Source: Oscillatoriales cyanobacterium USR001 (GTDB lineage: Bacteria > Cyanobacteriota > Cyanobacteriia > Cyanobacteriales > Microcoleaceae). From it: a stretch of 64,000 bases of DNA. The stretch lies in assembly GCA_001698425.1 (NCBI GenBank), contig MBRE01000063.1:1-64000 (forward strand), written 5' to 3'. Of this stretch, positions 43,856-52,699 are shown piece after piece. Position numbers and translations under genes: made by a program. The notes beneath the pieces were generated by a model. That model saw nothing but the letters and a program-made list of their open reading frames with translations. It made no database searches and had not been told where the DNA came from. The first letter of the stretch is position 1; every line of letters starts with the position of its first letter.

Positions 43856-44218
43856 ATGACTACAGAGCGCTGGGATGATGATAGGCTAGACCGATTAGCT
43901 AACTCAGTAGAAGGTTTGACTAATCGGGTAGATAATATAGCTAACTCGTTAGAAAGTTTGACCAAGCGGGTTGATAGTATCGCGATCGCGACCGAGAATA
44001 ACAATCGCTTGATAGAGAGCAATGCTAGGGTTATTCAAGCATTAGCAAATGTCGCAGCAGAGGCAAGGGAAGAACGGGAACAGTTATTTCAAAGGATGGA
44101 TCAACAAAATGCAATTATTGTGCAACACCAAGAAGAAATTGTGGGTTTGAGAATTGAGACAAGACGAACGCTTGATATTCTCCTAAATCAGCGTAATCAG
44201 GGGGATAACCAAGAGTGA
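43856..44218 (+). CDS. Coiled-coil protein, longer paralogue of the 41856 gene
   Basis: A 120-residue charged helical protein. The first 16 residues (MTTERWDDDRLDRLAN) and the last 80 match the 41856 protein almost exactly at DNA level too. The middle has an added block with an internal heptad-like repeat: VEGLTNRVDNIANSLE followed by SLTKRVDSIAIATE. A TATAAT at 43819-43824 precedes it. The two paralogues bracket the toxin-antitoxin pairs. Confidence 0.8.
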   Translation: MTTERWDDDRLDRLANSVEGLTNRVDNIANSLESLTKRVDSIAIATENNNRLIESNARVIQALANVAAEAREEREQLFQRMDQQNAIIVQHQEEIVGLRIETRRTLDILLNQRNQGDNQE

Positions 44219-44323
44219 TTAACTCAATCAGCAAGTAGTGCGATCGCATTCTGGGAACTATGAGAGCGCGATCGCATTTTGGGGAAGATAAAGGCGATCG
44301 CTTTTTCGCTATATTATCCTAAT

Positions 44324-45217
44324 CTAATCAGAATCAGATCTAGATAACCAGGCTCCTATCAGAGTTCCTGCTATTCCACCGCCTGCAAAATATATTATTA
44401 TTGGAGCATTTATAATTGTGGCTACGGTAACTCCAACTCCTATAAGTGTTCCTGCTGACTGAATAACTGCCTCAACAAATTTCTTCCTGATAATTGCTTT
44501 TTGTTTTTTATCGAGAATTATTCGCCTGTTTCTAATACTCTCATTTAACATATATAGCAGGGCAATAGTACCTTGTTTGGATACTCTCTGCACTACTGCT
44601 GTAAAAAAATATCCCAGCCATTCTTTGCCATCAGGTGTTGTTTTACTATCATTATCTATTGCAACTACTGGAATCTGATCGGCGACCTCCTTATTAGATA
44701 TGCAATCTGCTACTAATTGTCGAATAATTTTTGTTTTATTGTCCACTTTTGTTTTATAGTCTGAGGGTTTAACTTTATTGGCAAAAGTAAAAACGATCAC
44801 AGTGTATTCCCAAACCCTATACCCTAGTGCGGATGAAATAATCTTTATTATTTGCCTATCATCCTCTGTTCTTGTTTCGTCTAGTCTGCTAACATATAAC
44901 ATAGAATCAGGGCTTTTGACTTTAGAACGCATTAGATCCATGTATGTTTCATCATTTCCTTTTCCATCGCGCAAGCCAGGAGTATCAAAGATAATAGCTT
45001 TCACACCATTCATCTCAAATTCAAACCCAGTAACATCTGCTGTTTCTGGCTCATAGTCATTAACTTTACATACTCGTTTACCTACTAATGAGTTTACGGT
45101 GCTAGATTTCCCCCATCCTGTACGACCTGCTACAAAGAAGACCAGCCGTTTTCTTCCAACTTCTTCAGCCATTCTTTCAAGAGCTTGAAGAAAGTTTTTG
45201 CCCAGTTCGTCACTCAT
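44324..45217 (-). CDS. Membrane-linked P-loop GTPase (AIG1/dynamin-like)
   Basis: A 297-residue GTPase. G1 is GRTGWGKS (residues 31-38), G3 is DTPGLRD (from residue 78), and FTFANKVKPSD is the likely G4. The last 50 residues have two hydrophobic helices with Gly-rich sequence (LIGVGVTVATIINAPIIIYF), so the protein ends in the membrane. The overall type resembles septin/AIG1-like and HSR1-related GTPases. It is divergent from the STAND gene with 196 bases between, and the two may be co-regulated. Confidence 0.82.
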   Translation of the reverse strand: MSDELGKNFLQALERMAEEVGRKRLVFFVAGRTGWGKSSTVNSLVGKRVCKVNDYEPETADVTGFEFEMNGVKAIIFDTPGLRDGKGNDETYMDLMRSKVKSPDSMLYVSRLDETRTEDDRQIIKIISSALGYRVWEYTVIVFTFANKVKPSDYKTKVDNKTKIIRQLVADCISNKEVADQIPVVAIDNDSKTTPDGKEWLGYFFTAVVQRVSKQGTIALLYMLNESIRNRRIILDKKQKAIIRKKFVEAVIQSAGTLIGVGVTVATIINAPIIIYFAGGGIAGTLIGAWLSRSDSD

Positions 45218-45413
45218 GGTAATTTAAAAATTTATTGTAATAATTCATTAATTGTCTCCAAGCCTACTACAAGCAACCTTCACTAAAAAAAATCATACAA
45301 TGCCTACTTTGACTGATCGCGTACTTGTTCGCGTTACAAAAAGTTAGATAATGTTATCTAAAATGTTATAAAAAATAAGTTATAATCAGTAAAAATTACC
45401 CCAAATGCGATCT

Positions 45414-46796
45414 ATGGAGCTTAAGGAAGTCTTAAGATTTGCCGATGAAAGAGTCTTTGCCAACACAGGGAAACACCTAGACGATTTACAAGAAGCTATT
45501 TTAAAAGAAGCACTCCAAGGTCGAAAATATGCAAAGATAGCCCAAGAACGTGATTGTAGTGAAGGTTATGTTAGGGTTGCTGCTGCTGAATTATGGAAGA
45601 TACTATCAGAAGTATTTGACGAAGAGGTTAGTAAAGTAAATGTTAGAGCAATACTGGAAAGGGCAAAGTTTTATAATTTTTCACCAACTATCGCAAGCGA
45701 GAATGTAACAGTTAATAATAACCTCAACATTTGCCCAGAAAAAACGCGATCGCACACCTCACCCCCAAACACCCAACAAACCCCAACTCAACCCCACATC
45801 GACTTAGCCAACGCACCCGAAATCTTCAACTTCTACGATCGCACTCCCCAACTCACCACCCTCGAAACCTGGATATTACAAGATCAATCTCGCCTCATCG
45901 CACTCCTGGGAATCAGCGGCATCGGTAAAACCACCCTCGCACTCCAACTAATCGAACAAATCAAAACTAACTTTAATTACGTAATTTATCGCAGTCTTCA
46001 ATTTTCCCCCACTCTCAATACAACACTCACGAATCTCCTACAAATCTTCTCCGACAAAACCGACATCCCCCAAAACATTGAAACCCAAATATCCCAACTC
46101 CTCGACAACCTCCGCAAGCATCGCTGTCTAATTATCCTCGATGACATACAAATGCTTTTCAGCAGCAAACAACTCGCAGGAGAATATAAATCTGACCGTG
46201 AAAATTATCAGATATTTTTTAAACTAATCGCCGAAGTTACTCATAATAGTTGTTTAATCCTGAATAGTTCCGAAAAATCTACAGAAATTGCCAGATTAGA
46301 AAAAGATTCTAACCCCGTGCGATCGCTTGTCTTAGAAAAATTAGAAGTACCAGCAGCCAAACAGATTTTGCGATCGCAAAAATTATCCGATGAGCAAACC
46401 TGGGAAACATTAATTGATATTTATCAAGGAAATCCTCTATGGTTAGAATTAACAGCAACCCTAATTCAAGAATTATTTGGGGGAAGAGTTTCTGAATTTT
46501 TACAATGCGAAATGCCGATTTTAGATCAATCTTTACAATTTCATTTATCCCAACAAATTCAGCGGTTAACTCAGGCAGAATTAGCAGTCTTAAATTACCT
46601 AGCTAATCAAACTGAACCCTTAGCATTCTCGCAATTTTTAAACAAAATACAATTACCGTCAGCCGAGTTAATGAATGCCGTAAAATCCCTAAAAATGCGC
46701 TTATTAGTGGATGTACAAGAACAGGAAAATACTACTTTTTTCAGTTTAAATACCATTCTTAAACAGTATATCAAAATCAAATTAATGTCAACTTAG
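45414..46796 (+). CDS. STAND NTPase with vMAP-type N-terminal helix-turn-helix
   Basis: A 460-residue protein. Residues 1-85 are the N-terminal domain of vWA-MoxR-associated and NB-ARC proteins of cyanobacteria (ADERVFANTGKHLDDLQEAI, then a helix-turn-helix). A Thr/Pro linker with Asn repeats follows. The NTPase begins at FYDRTPQLTTLETWI and has Walker A GISGIGKTT (166-174), Walker B CLIILDD (about 238-244) and GNPLWLEL (339-346). A winged helix ends it. No WD40 or TPR sensor follows, as many relatives have. I use ATG 45414, which fits the family start; ATG 45405 is possible. The stop codon lies in the palindromic element, so the end may have been cut. Confidence 0.87.
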   Translation: MELKEVLRFADERVFANTGKHLDDLQEAILKEALQGRKYAKIAQERDCSEGYVRVAAAELWKILSEVFDEEVSKVNVRAILERAKFYNFSPTIASENVTVNNNLNICPEKTRSHTSPPNTQQTPTQPHIDLANAPEIFNFYDRTPQLTTLETWILQDQSRLIALLGISGIGKTTLALQLIEQIKTNFNYVIYRSLQFSPTLNTTLTNLLQIFSDKTDIPQNIETQISQLLDNLRKHRCLIILDDIQMLFSSKQLAGEYKSDRENYQIFFKLIAEVTHNSCLILNSSEKSTEIARLEKDSNPVRSLVLEKLEVPAAKQILRSQKLSDEQTWETLIDIYQGNPLWLELTATLIQELFGGRVSEFLQCEMPILDQSLQFHLSQQIQRLTQAELAVLNYLANQTEPLAFSQFLNKIQLPSAELMNAVKSLKMRLLVDVQEQENTTFFSLNTILKQYIKIKLMST

Positions 46797-46873
46797 CTTG
46801 TTTGTACTAAGCGCAAAGAGCGCTAAAGCGCTTACTACAAACTAAACGATCGAGTTATTTAATTTTCATTCCT
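46793..46873. mobile_element. Palindromic MITE-like element, copy 2
   Basis: It matches copy 1 (23133-23213) over 81 bases without a gap. Core arms are GTACTAAGCGC and GCGCTTACTAC around AGCGCTAAAGCGCT. The TAG stop codon of the STAND gene (46794-46796) is inside the first four bases of the element. The ddl gene begins 48 bases past its end. Confidence 0.75.
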
Positions 46874-46921
46874 TACTTGAGAACTGCTATATTAGTCGAT
46901 AAAGCACCAGGAGCATTGACC

Positions 46922-48028
46922 ATGACCAAGTTACGAATAGGGCTATTATTTGGTGGGCGATCGGGGGAACATGAAGTCTCAATTAGTTCGGCAAGGGCGA
47001 TCGCGCGCGCCCTCGCAGCCGGGGAAAATGCCAGTAAATATGAAATTTTACCCTTTTATATCCAAAAAGATGGTCGTTGGCTAGGTGGTACTGTCCCTCA
47101 ACAAGTATTAGAAAGGGGAAAACCTCTACAATTATTAGGCGATCGGGCGATTCCCACAGAAACGGAAAATTTAATTCCTACTCCTGAGTCCCCAATTGTC
47201 CATGCTCAATTCCCCATGTTAAATGTAGTAGACCTTTGGTTTCCCATTCTGCATGGACCAAATGGTGAAGATGGTACGGTACAAGGGTTGCTAAAATTAA
47301 TGCAATTGCCCTTTGTGGGTTCTGGGGTTTTAGGCTCAGCAATGGGGATGGATAAAATTGCCATGAAAATGATTTTTGCCCAAGCTGGTTTACCCCAAGT
47401 TAAATATACTACTGTTACTCGATCGCAAGTTTGGTCTAATCCTTGTATTTTCCCCAAATTATGCGACCAAATTGAGGAAAGTTTAGGCTATCCTTGCTTT
47501 GTAAAACCGGCAAATTTGGGTTCTTCGGTAGGAATTTCTAAGGTGCGATCGCGCCCCCAATTAGAAACTGCCCTCGACAGCGCCGCCAGTTACGATCGCC
47601 GGATAATTATTGAAGCAGGAGTTGTGGCTAGAGAATTAGAATGCGCTGTTTTAGGTAACGATCGACCTCAAGCTTCAGTAGTTGGTGAAATTACCTATAA
47701 AAGTGATTTCTATGACTATGAAACTAAATACGCGGAAGGCCAAGCGGATCTATTTATTCCTGCTAAAATTAGTGAGGCGATCGCCTCACAAATTCAAGCA
47801 ATGGCTATTGAAGCATTTTTAGCCCTTGACTGTGCCGGTTTAGCGCGGGTAGATTTTTTCTACGTTGAATCTACTGGTGAAGTTCTGATTAATGAAATTA
47901 ACACCATCCCTGGTTTCACTGCTACCAGTATGTATCCCCAACTTTGGGCTGCTTCTGGTATTTCTTTCACTGAATTAGTCGATCGTTTAATTCAATTAGC
48001 ACTCGAACGGCATAATGAAAAGTTTTGA
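46922..48028 (+). CDS. ddl: D-alanine-D-alanine ligase
   Basis: A 368-residue ATP-grasp enzyme that makes the D-Ala-D-Ala dipeptide of peptidoglycan. Motifs: [17 protein letters not shown] at the start, [35 protein letters not shown], and [15 protein letters not shown] for the metal and substrate site. I start at ATG 46922, eight bases after AGGAG; the frame is open to 46877 but homologues start here. The long form (Ddl A type) fits. The repeat element lies just upstream and may affect its promoter. Confidence 0.96.
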   Translation: MTKLRIGLLFGGRSGEHEVSISSARAIARALAAGENASKYEILPFYIQKDGRWLGGTVPQQVLERGKPLQLLGDRAIPTETENLIPTPESPIVHAQFPMLNVVDLWFPILHGPNGEDGTVQGLLKLMQLPFVGSGVLGSAMGMDKIAMKMIFAQAGLPQVKYTTVTRSQVWSNPCIFPKLCDQIEESLGYPCFVKPANLGSSVGISKVRSRPQLETALDSAASYDRRIIIEAGVVARELECAVLGNDRPQASVVGEITYKSDFYDYETKYAEGQADLFIPAKISEAIASQIQAMAIEAFLALDCAGLARVDFFYVESTGEVLINEINTIPGFTATSMYPQLWAASGISFTELVDRLIQLALERHNEKF

Positions 48029-48074
48029 TGGCAAAACTTAGGATAAAATTGGAAATATAGCAATCCCACCCCAA

Positions 48075-48099
48075 CCCTCCCCTAGCAAGGAGGGGAGGG
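48075..48099 (+). terminator. GC-rich hairpin after ddl
   Basis: CCCTCCCCT pairs with AGGGGAGGG over nine bases with a seven-base loop. It lies 47 bases past the ddl stop. No T-run follows. The type is a common cyanobacterial intergenic repeat. Confidence 0.65.
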
Positions 48100-48173
48100 A
48101 GTAATATAGAAAATCAACAAATGATTTAGGATTGTTATAGGTAATAGTGAACCAATTACCCATTACCCATTAC

Positions 48174-49235
48174 ATGAAACCTGTCAATCAACTACCCCGA
48201 TGGTGGCTCGGATTATTATTTCCCTTGATTGTACTTAACTCCTGGTTAGTAATCCTAGTATTTGAATATTTCCGCTCTTTAATTACTGTTTTGATTACTG
48301 CCAGCGTACTGTCTTTTTTACTAGATTACCCCGTTGAATTTCTGCGGCGGTATGGCATCAGGCGGCAGCGAGGAGTTGTTTTAGTATTATGTCTATTTTT
48401 ACTAATATTAATTGTGTTAGGAGTCACCCTTGCCCCAATTATTCTTAGTCAATTAAACGATCTTGTTGCCCGGATACCCAGTTGGATAAATTCTGGAAAT
48501 GAACAAATAGAAACTCTCCATAATTGGGCAAAAAGTCGCAATCTTCCTATTGATTTAAGAGTTTTTACTAAACAATTAAGCGACCGTTTTTCTACTGAAT
48601 TACAGTCAATTATTGGACAAGTTTTAAGTTTTGTTGTCGGTGCTGCCGGCAGCGTTTTGGATATGTTAATTACGGTAGTTTTGACATTTTACTTACTGCT
48701 ACATGGCAAAAAACTTTGGGATGGTTTATATCAGTGGTTTCCGCCTAATTTAAGTACCCAAATGCGCGATTCTTTGCGGCGAAATTTCCAGAATTATTTT
48801 ATCGGTCAAGCTACTTTAGCAACTTTTATGGGCTTATCTATGACGGTGACTTTTCTGTTTTTACAGGTTCCTTTTGGGTTACTATTTGGTTTAGCTGTAG
48901 GCATAATGTCTTTAATTCCTTTGGGTGGAGGTTTGAGTATTAGTATCATTAGTTTGTTGATGGCTTTAAATAATTTTTGGTTAGGTGTAAAGGTTTTAAT
49001 TTTTGCTACATTGGTGGATCAAGTAATAGAAAATGGAATTGCACCTCGTCTTTTGGGAGGTTTTACTGGCTTGAATCCAGTTTGGATTTTAATATCTTTG
49101 TTGATCGCAGTTAAAGTTGGGGGATTAATTGGTTTATTAGTTGCTGTGCCGGTGGCAGGTTTTATTAAAAGCACTGTAGAAAGTCTGCGAAATTCGACGG
49201 TGACAGGAGAATTTATTATTCAAGAAATAGAGTAA
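48174..49235 (+). CDS. AI-2E family transporter (PerM-type permease)
   Basis: A 353-residue membrane protein with about eight helices: near residues 10-30, 33-52, 65-88, 145-175, 215-240, 245-262, 270-285 and 310-340. The conserved ending with LVAVPVAGFIKS and the motif FLGGLSI-like IPLGGGLSISII fit the family. Members export autoinducer-2 or other small solutes; the substrate here is unknown. I start at ATG 48174 since the codons before it are made of a TTACCCA direct repeat. Confidence 0.9.
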   Translation: MKPVNQLPRWWLGLLFPLIVLNSWLVILVFEYFRSLITVLITASVLSFLLDYPVEFLRRYGIRRQRGVVLVLCLFLLILIVLGVTLAPIILSQLNDLVARIPSWINSGNEQIETLHNWAKSRNLPIDLRVFTKQLSDRFSTELQSIIGQVLSFVVGAAGSVLDMLITVVLTFYLLLHGKKLWDGLYQWFPPNLSTQMRDSLRRNFQNYFIGQATLATFMGLSMTVTFLFLQVPFGLLFGLAVGIMSLIPLGGGLSISIISLLMALNNFWLGVKVLIFATLVDQVIENGIAPRLLGGFTGLNPVWILISLLIAVKVGGLIGLLVAVPVAGFIKSTVESLRNSTVTGEFIIQEIE

Positions 49236-49372
49236 AAAATATTTTAAATTTCAGAAAATTTTGTGATATAATACTTCTCAATTAAGTAAGTTAGAAACCT
49301 ATCAATTACCAATTACCAAATGTGATTGCAGCGAGGCGCGATCGCACCTCGTTAGTTTTAAGCACTCAGTTT

Positions 49373-49582
49373 TTACTGAGAATCACCATCTACTGTTTTT
49401 ACCCAGCCTCTATGAATGGCGTATAACAGTCTTTTTACGACTCTCTGAGCTTCTATGTCAAGGGATTTATCCTCGATCGCGGATCTCAATATTTTGCTAT
49501 CCTTGGTCGTTAACGCGCCATTTTTGTACGCGGAAAAGAGTACGTCATTGATCGCTTCGGCTAAATTATCTTTGATACACAT
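49373..49582 (-). CDS. Small conserved hypothetical protein
   Basis: A 69-residue charged, likely helical protein (IKDNLAEAINDVLFSAYKNG, then EAQRVVKRLLYAIHRGWVK). I start at ATG 49582 (MCIKDN), as the longer frame begins at a TTG with no site. I do not recognise the family. Its length, codon use and position favour a real gene. The 278 bases up to the tRNA hold two overlapping frames on opposite strands (49652-49882 and 49648-49842) that I reject. Confidence 0.6.
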   Translation of the reverse strand: MCIKDNLAEAINDVLFSAYKNGALTTKDSKILRSAIEDKSLDIEAQRVVKRLLYAIHRGWVKTVDGDSQ

Positions 49583-49860
49583 GGGTTTCTGTCTCAACTC
49601 AACCCTTTAATCATCGCTGAAAAATTTGCGATCGAGTGTGATCGCAATCATTTGACATCCGTGATCTTTTGGCTATGCAAGTGCGATCGAAATCCTGTAA
49701 GCTTTACTAAGCAAGAAGTTGAGCAAATTGCGATCGGTCTTAAGTGCGAGCGCGATCCGCCACAGATCGGGTTTTTCCTGTACGCGATCGCCAATAAATT
49801 TTTAATCTCTTCTCTTGACAAATTCCCCAACTCGTGCCACAATCAAAAATTGTCAGTGAT

Positions 49861-49942
49861 GCGGAACTGGCGGAATTGGTAGACGCGCATGATTCAGGTT
49901 CATGTGGTGCAAGCCTTCCGGGTTCAAGTCCCGGGTTCCGCA
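49861..49942 (+). tRNA. trnL-CAG: tRNA-Leu (anticodon CAG)
   Basis: An 82-base class II tRNA. The acceptor GCGGAAC pairs with GTTCCGC, followed by A. The anticodon stem CATGA/TCATG encloses the loop TTCAGGT with anticodon CAG. A long variable arm follows, then the T-arm GGGTTCAAGTCCC. The 3' CCA is not encoded. No intron is present. Confidence 0.97.
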
Positions 49943-50027
49943 TTTAACTTGAGATTTTGGGTTGTATTTTAATCCAAAATCATTTTTTTTATGATAATTT
50001 TTTATGCTAATTTATGCTAATTTTGTG

Positions 50028-50816
50028 ATGATTACCAGCATTCAAAATCCTTTAATCAAGGAAATACGCAAACTGCACACCTCCAAAGGAAGGCAAGAAC
50101 AGGGTTTATTTTTGCTAGAAGGAAGACATTTAATCTCTGAAGCTTGCGCCCAGAATTATCCTTTAACAACATTTTGCTGCACTCTCGAATGGTCTGAAAA
50201 ATATGCTCAACTGTGGGAAAAAGTGGCTTTGCAAGCCCAGCGAGTGGAATTAGTGAGCGATCGAGTGTTAGCTGCGATCGCCACTACAGTTAACCCAGAT
50301 GGCGCGATCGCTACAGCCCCCCGGATTGTCAACAAACCTATACCCACCACAAGTTTGGGACTAGCATTAGAAACAGTGCAAGATCCCGGAAATTTAGGTA
50401 CGATGATTCGGACAGCGGCTGCTGCTGGGGTTGATAGTTTGTGGGTGAGTGAAGATAGTGTAGAGTTAGACCATCCGAAAGTATTGCGATCGTCCGCTGG
50501 GGCTTGGTTTCGATTACCGTTGGGAGTGACAACAGATTTAAAATCAGAAGTTTTGCGATGTCAAAATCAGGGTATGCAGGTTTTAGCCACTTTACCAAAT
50601 GCCAGTTTGACTTACTGGGAAGTAGATTTGCGAGTACCGACTTTAATTATTTTGGGTAATGAAGGGGCTGGTTTGTCGGAGGATTTGATCGATTTAGCGA
50701 GTTTGCAAGTCCAAATTCCTCTCAGTCGTGGGGTAGAGTCCTTAAACGTTGCGATCGCGGCTGCCCTAATCTTATACGAAGCCCAACGCCAAAGAAGGAT
50801 AAAAGATGAGAAGTAA
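50028..50816 (+). CDS. TrmH/SpoU-family RNA 2'-O-ribose methyltransferase
   Basis: A 262-residue SAM-dependent enzyme for rRNA or tRNA. The N-terminal substrate-binding part has IQNPLIKEIRKLHTSKGR and FLLEGRHLISEA. The knotted SPOUT domain has VQDPGNLGTMIRTAAAAGV, then LIILGNEGAGLSEDL and IPLSRGVESLNVAIAAALIL, the three SpoU motifs. I start at ATG 50028 (MITSIQNP), which homologues favour; ATG 50004 adds eight codons. No clear ribosome site is seen. Confidence 0.94.
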   Translation: MITSIQNPLIKEIRKLHTSKGRQEQGLFLLEGRHLISEACAQNYPLTTFCCTLEWSEKYAQLWEKVALQAQRVELVSDRVLAAIATTVNPDGAIATAPRIVNKPIPTTSLGLALETVQDPGNLGTMIRTAAAAGVDSLWVSEDSVELDHPKVLRSSAGAWFRLPLGVTTDLKSEVLRCQNQGMQVLATLPNASLTYWEVDLRVPTLIILGNEGAGLSEDLIDLASLQVQIPLSRGVESLNVAIAAALILYEAQRQRRIKDEK

Positions 50817-50853
50817 AAATTTTTTCTAATTTTATTGTTCAATTAGCCATTAG

Positions 50854-51111
50854 CTATTCCTGAGATTCGGGTGGTTTTTCATTCCTACTTTGCATAAACT
50901 GTTCAATATCGGCGATTGCCTCTTCAAGCTCAGCAAAGCTAAACGTAGCTTTTGGTTTTTTCTGCTTACCGGAGACACTACCCGCAGATGGAGAATTAGG
51001 TTTAGCATTTTGACTCTTATCTTGCGCTCGTGCCAATTCGTTCATTTGGTCAAGGGACTCAAAAAAGGCTTTGGCTGAGGCCCGGCGTAAATCTTGCTGA
51101 TCGCGATCCAT
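50854..51111 (-). CDS. Small conserved cyanobacterial protein
   Basis: An 85-residue protein with helical ends (LRRASAKAFFESLDQMNELA and FSFAELEEAIADIEQFMQS) joined by a Lys/Ser/Pro-rich linker. It resembles small proteins conserved in cyanobacteria; function unknown. GGAG lies about ten bases before the ATG. It is next to, and possibly transcribed with, the LpxB-like gene only if read through from upstream, as both are on the minus strand. Confidence 0.72.
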   Translation of the reverse strand: MDRDQQDLRRASAKAFFESLDQMNELARAQDKSQNAKPNSPSAGSVSGKQKKPKATFSFAELEEAIADIEQFMQSRNEKPPESQE

Positions 51112-51234
51112 GAGGAGTGACTCCTTAGACTTTCAAGTATTTTACTCAAGCTGTACGCACTTTTACCTACACCCAGGAAGATAGCTAAAATCCTTATTTT
51201 TATTTTATCTTTAAATTTATGCTATTTAGGCAAT

Positions 51235-52590
51235 TTAGTCGAGTGCCGATAATTTCTCAATCAAGCAGTTAGAAATGCGCCGAGAGGCCCCCGGCGATCC
51301 CATGCGGCGTTTACCGTTGGTAGCGATCGATTGTAATCGATCGGGATCGCCCAATAAAGATTGAATTGCGCCAACAACTTCAGCGGGATGTTTAACTAAA
51401 ATCAATGATGGCCCTAACAGGCGACTTTGAGCTTCTGCAAAAGCTGGTGTAAATTGTGGTCCGTTTCCGGGAATTGCGATCGCAGGTTTGCCTAAACCAA
51501 CAAACTGTTCTGTAGCAGTTCCCGCCATTGCGATCGCAAAATCTGCTTGATTCAAACAATCATTAAAACTTTGTTGAGTTAAAATTAGTGACGCATTTCT
51601 ATTGGTAAATGAGATGGGTATTTGTGGCGGAGAAACTGGTAATTTAGGAGTGGAAACTGGTAATCGTAAAATACTGCCCTGTCCCCTCGATTTTCTCTCA
51701 CCTTGTTCTCCTCCTTTTACATTGCGCCAACTGCCGCAGGATTCCAAAGTTGCAGATAAAGCTTCTAAACTTAAATTCGGCGCGATCGCACCTAAAAATA
51801 CTAAGTTGCGATCGCTAAACGCCGCAACTAATCCTGTCACCGCCCGCACAATCAACTCCCAATTAGCGTAAGCTTCCGGTGCTCTGGAACCCGGTAAAAG
51901 AGTAATAATTAGCGATCGCTGTTTCTCTTTCAATTCCCAATTACCTGTATAAAAATCCGGCGCATTTTCCGGTTGCAAATCATCGATCATCGGATTACCC
52001 AAATTATAGGCTGGAATCCGAAATCTCTGCAAAATTTTCGTGGTTAGTGCATCTCTAGGAAAAACCGCTTGACACCGTTTTCTACTCATTAACCAACGTT
52101 CCCAAGGCAAATAAACCGAACCTGACCAACCTTCCCAACGTTGCACCCATGAACTTCTTGGTAATGGGCCATTTTCATCTCGTAAATAATATTCCGATTT
52201 AGCAGTGCCTACAAAAACGTAGGGAGCGCCGCTCAACCAAGCAAATAATAATGGTACAATATCCCCTACTGCCAAAATTGCCCCGCCATCTTTTGCCCAA
52301 GCGCGGACAATCTTAAATTGAGTTTGGACTAATTGTAGTAAACCGGAATTGACATCGCGCAAAAATTCTCGTCCATCCATATAAATAAATCCACCGGAAG
52401 GCATTTGTTTGACGGGGCCAATAATGGGAATATTTGGCAATTCAGTGTATGCTTTGCCTTCGCCTACTAAGGGTAAAGCGGCTAATTCTGGTGCATGAGG
52501 GTGTGTTTGTAGTTGTCGTAAAATGCGAACTGCGATCGCATCCTCACCGTGACCATTGCTAAGGCAAAGTAATTTTAATCTGGCTTTCAT
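51235..52590 (-). CDS. Lipid-A-disaccharide synthase-related protein
   Basis: A 451-residue glycosyltransferase-like protein of a family kept in cyanobacteria and plants in which the LpxB fold is recognisable. The start reads LLCLSNGHGEDAIAVRILRQ. Other parts are GDIVPLLFAWLSGAPYVFVG, NPMIDDL, LLPGSRAPEAY and AMAGTATEQFVGLGKPAIAI, the last being the nucleotide-sugar region. I start at ATG 52590 with AGGAGGGG upstream; the frame extends 30 codons further with no site. The middle (about residues 300-345) has a Gly/Pro/Arg-rich insert of low complexity. Substrate unknown. Confidence 0.88.
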   Translation of the reverse strand: MKARLKLLCLSNGHGEDAIAVRILRQLQTHPHAPELAALPLVGEGKAYTELPNIPIIGPVKQMPSGGFIYMDGREFLRDVNSGLLQLVQTQFKIVRAWAKDGGAILAVGDIVPLLFAWLSGAPYVFVGTAKSEYYLRDENGPLPRSSWVQRWEGWSGSVYLPWERWLMSRKRCQAVFPRDALTTKILQRFRIPAYNLGNPMIDDLQPENAPDFYTGNWELKEKQRSLIITLLPGSRAPEAYANWELIVRAVTGLVAAFSDRNLVFLGAIAPNLSLEALSATLESCGSWRNVKGGEQGERKSRGQGSILRLPVSTPKLPVSPPQIPISFTNRNASLILTQQSFNDCLNQADFAIAMAGTATEQFVGLGKPAIAIPGNGPQFTPAFAEAQSRLLGPSLILVKHPAEVVGAIQSLLGDPDRLQSIATNGKRRMGSPGASRRISNCLIEKLSALD

Positions 52591-52699
52591 GTTGCATCCC
52601 CTCCTAATATCTAAGCAAAAATTTTTAAGTTCAATACATAATTTTAATATAATTATCTCACAAAATCCATGAGTTTTCAAGCAGGAGTGAAAATTGTGA

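Noticed and set aside
49648..49943. Three overlapping small frames around the tRNA
   Set aside because: They lie on both strands, two of them run into the tRNA-Leu gene, and none has a ribosome site or family.
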